From Gammaproteobacteria bacterium (GTDB lineage Bacteria; Pseudomonadota; Gammaproteobacteria; DSM-16500), in contig JARLJO010000048.1 of the NCBI GenBank assembly GCA_031291175.1, positions 1-63,313 of the forward strand: a DNA stretch of 63,313 bases, read 5' to 3'. The translations under genes and the position numbers were made by a program. Under the pieces are notes generated by a model. It saw only the letters and a list, made by a program, of their open reading frames with translations. It did no database searches and was not told the DNA's origin. Positions 59,972-63,313 of this stretch are shown in pieces (within the stretch, counting starts at the first letter, position 1; each line of letters begins with the position of its first letter).

Positions 59972-60352
59972 TTATCCTCTTTGCCCGGTAAGCCAACCAA
60001 TAAGCCATACCAACACTCCATCCAGCGCCCACAATATTATTGAAAGTACTAATACCATGACAGCGATCATAAGAGTTGTTTGTACAGTCTCTTGTCTTGT
60101 TGGCCATACCACTTTGCGTAATTCCATGCGTGATTCACGCGCGAAACTGATCGCTTGTTTTCCTTTTTGTGTCATGGCAGCAACGGATGCGATAATAGCT
60201 AGCAAAAACAACCATGCTAACAAACGCAGTGGCCATGGCTGTTGGTTATAATAATAGTTGGCAGCGATGCCGGCAACTAATAATACACCAATGAAAAGCC
60301 ACTTAAGCCAGTCGAGCTTTGTCTCATTCTGGTTTTCTATTCTTAACGACAT
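59972..60352 (-). CDS. secE: Protein translocase subunit SecE
   Basis: SecE stabilises SecY. The 126-residue protein has three membrane segments (about 16-32, 40-58 and 92-118) as in E. coli, and the conserved cytoplasmic SRMELRKVVWPTRQETVQTT before the last. I place the start at 60352 (MSLRIENQ), preceded by AGGG; an upstream frame to 60403 runs into the tRNA-Trp side and lacks support. It lies between tRNA-Trp and nusG. Confidence 0.95.
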   Translation of the reverse strand: MSLRIENQNETKLDWLKWLFIGVLLVAGIAANYYYNQQPWPLRLLAWLFLLAIIASVAAMTQKGKQAISFARESRMELRKVVWPTRQETVQTTLMIAVMVLVLSIILWALDGVLVWLIGWLTGQRG

Positions 60353-60407
60353 TATGTCTTGCCCTAGAGCTCTGTTCGTATTTAAAAAGCACTGCCAATG
60401 CACTCGT

Positions 60408-60483
60408 TGGCAGGCCAGGAGGGAATCGAACCCCCAACCTACGGTTTTGGAGACCGTCGCTCTGCCAATTGAGCTACTGGCCT
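60408..60483 (-). tRNA. tRNA-Trp (anticodon CCA)
   Basis: Acceptor AGGCCAG/CTGGCCT, discriminator G, CCA encoded (60410-60408). Anticodon loop CTCCAAA gives CCA, reading UGG. T-loop GGTTCGATTCC is present. It lies seven bases after tufB, in one unit with tufB, secE and nusG, as in many gammaproteobacteria. Confidence 0.97.
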
Positions 60484-60490
60484 AACTTAC

Positions 60491-61681
60491 TTACTCAAGT
60501 ACCCTAGCAACAACACCTGCACCAACGGTACGTCCACCTTCGCGGATCGCGAAACGTAAGCCTTCTTCCATTGCGATAGGTGCAATCAAGGTAATTGTCA
60601 TCTGAATATTGTCGCCTGGCATAACCATTTCGACGCCATCTGGCAATTGCACTTCACCTGTCACGTCTGTTGTACGGAAGTAAAACTGTGGACGGTATCC
60701 TTTGAAGAAAGGTGTGTGACGACCGCCTTCTTCTTTTGATAGCACGTATACTTCGGATTCAAACTTTGTATGCGGATTAATAGAACCTGGCTTCGCTAAT
60801 ACTTGGCCACGCTCAACGTCTTCACGCTTTGTACCACGTAATAACACACCTACGTTATCACCAGCACGGCCTTCGTCTAACAACTTACGGAACATCTCAA
60901 CACCCGTACAGATTGTTTTAACGGTAGGCTTTAAACCAATAATTTCTAATTCTTCCCCAACTTTAACAATGCCTCTTTCAACTCGGCCAGTTACAACGGT
61001 ACCGCGACCTGAAATTGAGAATACATCTTCAATTGGTAATAAGAATGGTTGATCAATTTTACGTTCTGGTTGTGGGAAGTAATCATCCATTGCTGCAACC
61101 AATTTAATGATTGATGGCACGCCAATTTCGCTTTGATCGCCTTCTAATGCTTTCAATGCAGAACCGGTTATGATCGGTGTCTTCTCACCAGGGAAATCGT
61201 AACTGCTTAAGAGATCCCTTACTTCCATTTCAACTAATTCTAATAATTCTTTATCATCGACCATGTCTGCTTTATTCAAATAGACAACGATGTATGGAAC
61301 GCCAACTTGGCGAGCCAACAAAATATGTTCGCGGGTTTGTGGCATTGGGCCGTCAGCAGCTGAACACACAAGAATGGCTCCGTCCATTTGCGCAGCACCC
61401 GTGATCATGTTCTTCACGTAATCCGCGTGTCCTGGGCAGTCAACATGCGCGTAGTGTCTGTTATCAGACTCATATTCAACGTGTGCTGTTGCAATGGTGA
61501 TACCACGAGCTTTTTCTTCTGGGGCTTTATCAATCTGGTCGTAAGCCAAAGCTTGGCCGCCGAACTTATCGGACATACACTTGGTTAGCGCCGCTGTAAG
61601 CGTCGTTTTACCATGGTCAACGTGACCAATTGTGCCTACGTTCATGTGTGGCTTGTTGCGTTCAAAAGTTGCTTTTGCCAT
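60491..61681 (-). CDS. tufB: Elongation factor Tu, copy 2
   Basis: Second EF-Tu of 396 residues, with the same G motifs as copy 1. It differs at residues such as L13M, A37S, K75N in ESDNRHY, DD to EK in FPGEKTP, EC to EV in TGEVQLPDG and the end VVARVLE. Downstream of the tRNA-Thr/Gly/Tyr/Thr cluster and before tRNA-Trp and secE, exactly the E. coli tufB setting. All functional motifs are intact, so both copies are probably active. Confidence 0.98.
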   Translation of the reverse strand: MAKATFERNKPHMNVGTIGHVDHGKTTLTAALTKCMSDKFGGQALAYDQIDKAPEEKARGITIATAHVEYESDNRHYAHVDCPGHADYVKNMITGAAQMDGAILVCSAADGPMPQTREHILLARQVGVPYIVVYLNKADMVDDKELLELVEMEVRDLLSSYDFPGEKTPIITGSALKALEGDQSEIGVPSIIKLVAAMDDYFPQPERKIDQPFLLPIEDVFSISGRGTVVTGRVERGIVKVGEELEIIGLKPTVKTICTGVEMFRKLLDEGRAGDNVGVLLRGTKREDVERGQVLAKPGSINPHTKFESEVYVLSKEEGGRHTPFFKGYRPQFYFRTTDVTGEVQLPDGVEMVMPGDNIQMTITLIAPIAMEEGLRFAIREGGRTVGAGVVARVLE

Positions 61682-61770
61682 TGCCAGTAGCTCCTATTAA
61701 TAAACCATTAGTCGTTTAATAACAAATGATGATACTACCCGTTTTTTTACAATAAATCATATCGCTTAAC

Positions 61771-61846
<76 letters not shown>

Positions 61847-61907
61847 CTCTATCAGAAGACCTGGGTAAAGGCTAGGGTTAGTAACCTTTACCTGTTGTCT
61901 TCTAAAC

Positions 61908-61981
61908 TGGAGCGGGCGATGGGAATCGAACCCACACTATCAGCTTGGAAGGCTAAAGTTCTACCATTGAACTACGCCCGC
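61908..61981 (-). tRNA. tRNA-Gly (anticodon TCC)
   Basis: Acceptor GCGGGCG/CGCCCGC, discriminator T, encoded CCA. Anticodon loop CTTCCAA gives TCC, reading GGA/GGG. 74 bases. Matches glyT of E. coli in place. Confidence 0.97.
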
Positions 61982-62107
61982 GCGTTCAAACAACAGAAGG
62001 CAAAAGACTGTAACTTGTTGCCAGGAGCTGCCACTACTACAATCCAGTTTCTGAATTGCTTTCTTGCTACCTTTTGTCACTTTCCTCTGACTTTTATTTT
62101 CTGAAAA

Positions 62108-62189
62108 TGGAGGGGGAAGGATTCGAACCTTCGAAGGCTGAGCCGTCAGATTTACAGTCTGATCCCTTTGACCGCTCGGGAACCCCTCC
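62108..62189 (-). tRNA. tRNA-Tyr (anticodon GTA), CCA not encoded
   Basis: Acceptor GGAGGGG/CCCCTCC, discriminator A, then TTTT and no CCA, so the end must be added after transcription. Anticodon loop CTGTAAA gives GTA. The long variable arm (class II, 82 bases without CCA) is as in tyrosine tRNAs of bacteria. The other tRNAs here encode CCA. Bases 61982-62107 between it and tRNA-Gly show nothing else. Confidence 0.95.
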
Positions 62190-62268
62190 TAGAAAAATTG
62201 AGCCCTGAATTTTGCGTCAGGACCGCTTGTAAGTCAATCAAATACTGCATGTTTGCCATTTATATTAC

Positions 62269-62344
62269 TGGAGCTAGCGGTCGGAGTCGAACCGACGACC
62301 TACTGATTACAAATCAGTTGCTCTACCAGCTGAGCTACGCCAGC
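62269..62344 (-). tRNA. tRNA-Thr (anticodon TGT)
   Basis: Acceptor GCTGGCG pairs with CGCTAGC (one G-T pair), discriminator T, encoded CCA. Anticodon loop TTTGTAA gives TGT, reading ACA/ACG. 76 bases. First tRNA of the cluster, matching thrU of E. coli; promoter directly upstream. Confidence 0.97.
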
Positions 62345-62381
62345 AATAAATACAATGACTTCCATACGTTATCCGGCGGCC

Positions 62382-62410
62382 ATTCTATGCAATTACATAT
62401 CTGATAGCAA
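62382..62410 (-). promoter_or_regulatory. Sigma-70 promoter of the tRNA-tufB-secE-nusG unit
   Basis: On the minus strand -35 TTGCTA (62410-62405), 17-base spacer, -10 TAGAAT (62387-62382), then a G/C-rich discriminator GGCCGCCGG, typical of stringently controlled stable-RNA promoters. The -10 box is the same as in the str promoter at 48168. Confidence 0.82.
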
Positions 62411-62482
62411 ACAAATTAATGACTTTTTTTGTATTTAATTTTAAAAAACTAAAATTGCTCTTGAATGGAACAGTTCTGCTAA

Positions 62483-62980
62483 TTATTTGCTCTTGTTTAG
62501 TGGAAATAGTTCTAATAATTGCAAAATAATCGACGATTCGTCCGCATTATTTTTTACCGATACGTAAGGGTGTGTCGGCTTTTCGAAATTGGTACTCAGT
62601 TTATTTGCATAGGGTTCATCAACATCATCTCGCCTGCTTATTAAGCGTGCTGAGATGTTTTCGGGCGTGGCCTCAACCCAAATAAGCTTTGCGTCTGGTA
62701 GGGCTGACAACAGCTCTGTTCTGTTTTTATTTTTATATAAACCTTGGGCGATCACCAGGTTTGGATGTTTTTTTTTAAGATCGGTTATTTTCTTAATAAT
62801 AAGTAAAGTCAGATCATCTCGCATAGATTGAGTAAACAATTGCTTGTTTTGAATAGCGTTTAATACTGTTTGAGGAAGCAGTTGATCTGCATCGTAAAAA
62901 TAAAACCCAAAATGATTGGCTAAGATGTGACTTACAAAGTTTTTACCTGAACCAGAAAGGCCGAAGATGACTATCAACAT
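62483..62980 (-). CDS. Small P-loop kinase-like protein (gluconate/shikimate kinase-like)
   Basis: A 165-residue protein with a Walker A motif at the N-terminus (FGLSGSGKNF), FYFYDADQLLP after the first helix, VIAQGLYKNKNRTEL at the place of the Walker B strand, and a lid-like ARLISRRDDVDEPYA with several arginines. The order fits small-molecule kinases such as gluconate or shikimate kinase. The usual GKS is GKN here, which is uncommon. The substrate cannot be named. It stands alone on the minus strand, between the 5S rRNA and the tRNA promoter. Bases 62981-63189 show no feature. Confidence 0.65.
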   Translation of the reverse strand: MLIVIFGLSGSGKNFVSHILANHFGFYFYDADQLLPQTVLNAIQNKQLFTQSMRDDLTLLIIKKITDLKKKHPNLVIAQGLYKNKNRTELLSALPDAKLIWVEATPENISARLISRRDDVDEPYANKLSTNFEKPTHPYVSVKNNADESSIILQLLELFPLNKSK

Positions 62981-63189
62981 TATGGATAAATTCTCATCAA
63001 CTTAAAATAGTATAGCATGATATTTAAACAATACCAACGTTTGGGAATTTCAATTCTGCTTTAAGTTAAGCCAATTTGTCGAGACAATCTCTTTATAGCG
63101 TCCTAATGTAGGATAAGATTCTTGTCTAATGCTATTAAAAACCTAAATTAACTTACAATGAATTGCAAGTTACACTAAAAAGCAGAAAT

Positions 63190-63222
63190 AAAAAACCCCC
63201 ACCAGCGTTAGCTAGCAGGGGT
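63190..63222 (-). terminator. Intrinsic terminator of the rRNA operon
   Basis: On the minus strand ACCCCTGCTAGC and GCTGGTGGGGGT form a hairpin with TTTTTT after it. It lies about 13 bases after the 5S 3' end. Confidence 0.8.
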
Positions 63223-63234
63223 CTAGGGATAAAA

Positions 63235-63313
63235 GCCTGGCAATGACCTACTTTCACATGAGTTATCTCACACTATCATCGGCGCGGAGCTGTTTCACTT
63301 CTGAGTTCGAGAA
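63235..63313 (-). rRNA. rrf: 5S ribosomal RNA, 3' part
   Basis: The minus strand reads CGAACTCAGAAGTGAAAC, the loop-helix III signature of 5S rRNA, then GCGCCGATGATAGTGTG and the 3' end TGCCAGGC. About 79 bases are inside the window; the 5' part lies beyond its end. An rRNA operon on the minus strand must therefore come in from the right. Confidence 0.93.

Overview
The window comes from a gammaproteobacterium, most likely a host-associated member of the Legionellales (Coxiella/Legionella/Berkiella-like). This rests on gene order and content: the complete rplKAJL-rpoBC, str, S10, spc and alpha ribosomal gene clusters run almost without a break, the ndk-rlmN-pilF-rodZ-hisS-yfgM-bamB-der block is of gammaproteobacterial type but lacks ispG, and there are ankyrin-type proteins, a eukaryote-like tyrosine phosphatase and a lysine-rich histone H1-like protein. 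The placement is inference; no search was run.

Layout. 1-3.1 kb: REP-like palindromic repeats, a histone-like gene, a small coiled-coil gene, an ArnT/PMT-type glycosyltransferase and a 144-bp inverted repeat. 3.1-7.1 kb: dapA, a very short BamC-like lipoprotein, tRNA-Ser, an MqsRA-type toxin-antitoxin pair and an MtaD-type deaminase. 7.1-18.7 kb: a small membrane protein, then ndk, rlmN, pilF, rodZ, hisS, yheS, a tyrosine phosphatase, yfgM, bamB and der. 18.7-23.5 kb is the accessory region: repeats, two ankyrin-like proteins in divergent orientation (the larger with what looks like an inactive cysteine-protease fold), and a 920-bp gap that holds two paralogous structured small RNAs, each with its own intrinsic terminator. 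23.5-29.5 kb: minCDE with yajQ, and a ribD-ribE-ribBA-ribH operon with a 13-unit hexamer repeat upstream of it. 29.8-62 kb: the translation and transcription superoperons, all on the minus strand, ending with the secE-nusG / tRNA-Trp / tufB / tRNA-Thr-Gly-Tyr-Thr unit. The window closes with a small P-loop kinase and the 3' part of a 5S rRNA.

How it works together. Most of the window is core machinery: ribosome, RNA polymerase, Sec translocon (SecY, SecE, YfgM), outer-membrane assembly (BamB, short BamC), cell shape and division (RodZ, MinCDE) and riboflavin synthesis. Several core proteins are altered: S7 has an internal insertion, S11 has a long N-terminal tail, long-form S14 keeps a zinc-type Cys/His set, and RodZ and BamC have lost their C-terminal domains. 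The most novel item is the pair of sibling small RNAs at 22.66-23.21 kb. They share an identical CU-rich block and have 5' and terminator stems that differ in sequence but keep pairing. The second is the apparent pseudo-deubiquitinase-like domain in the neighbouring 827-residue protein.
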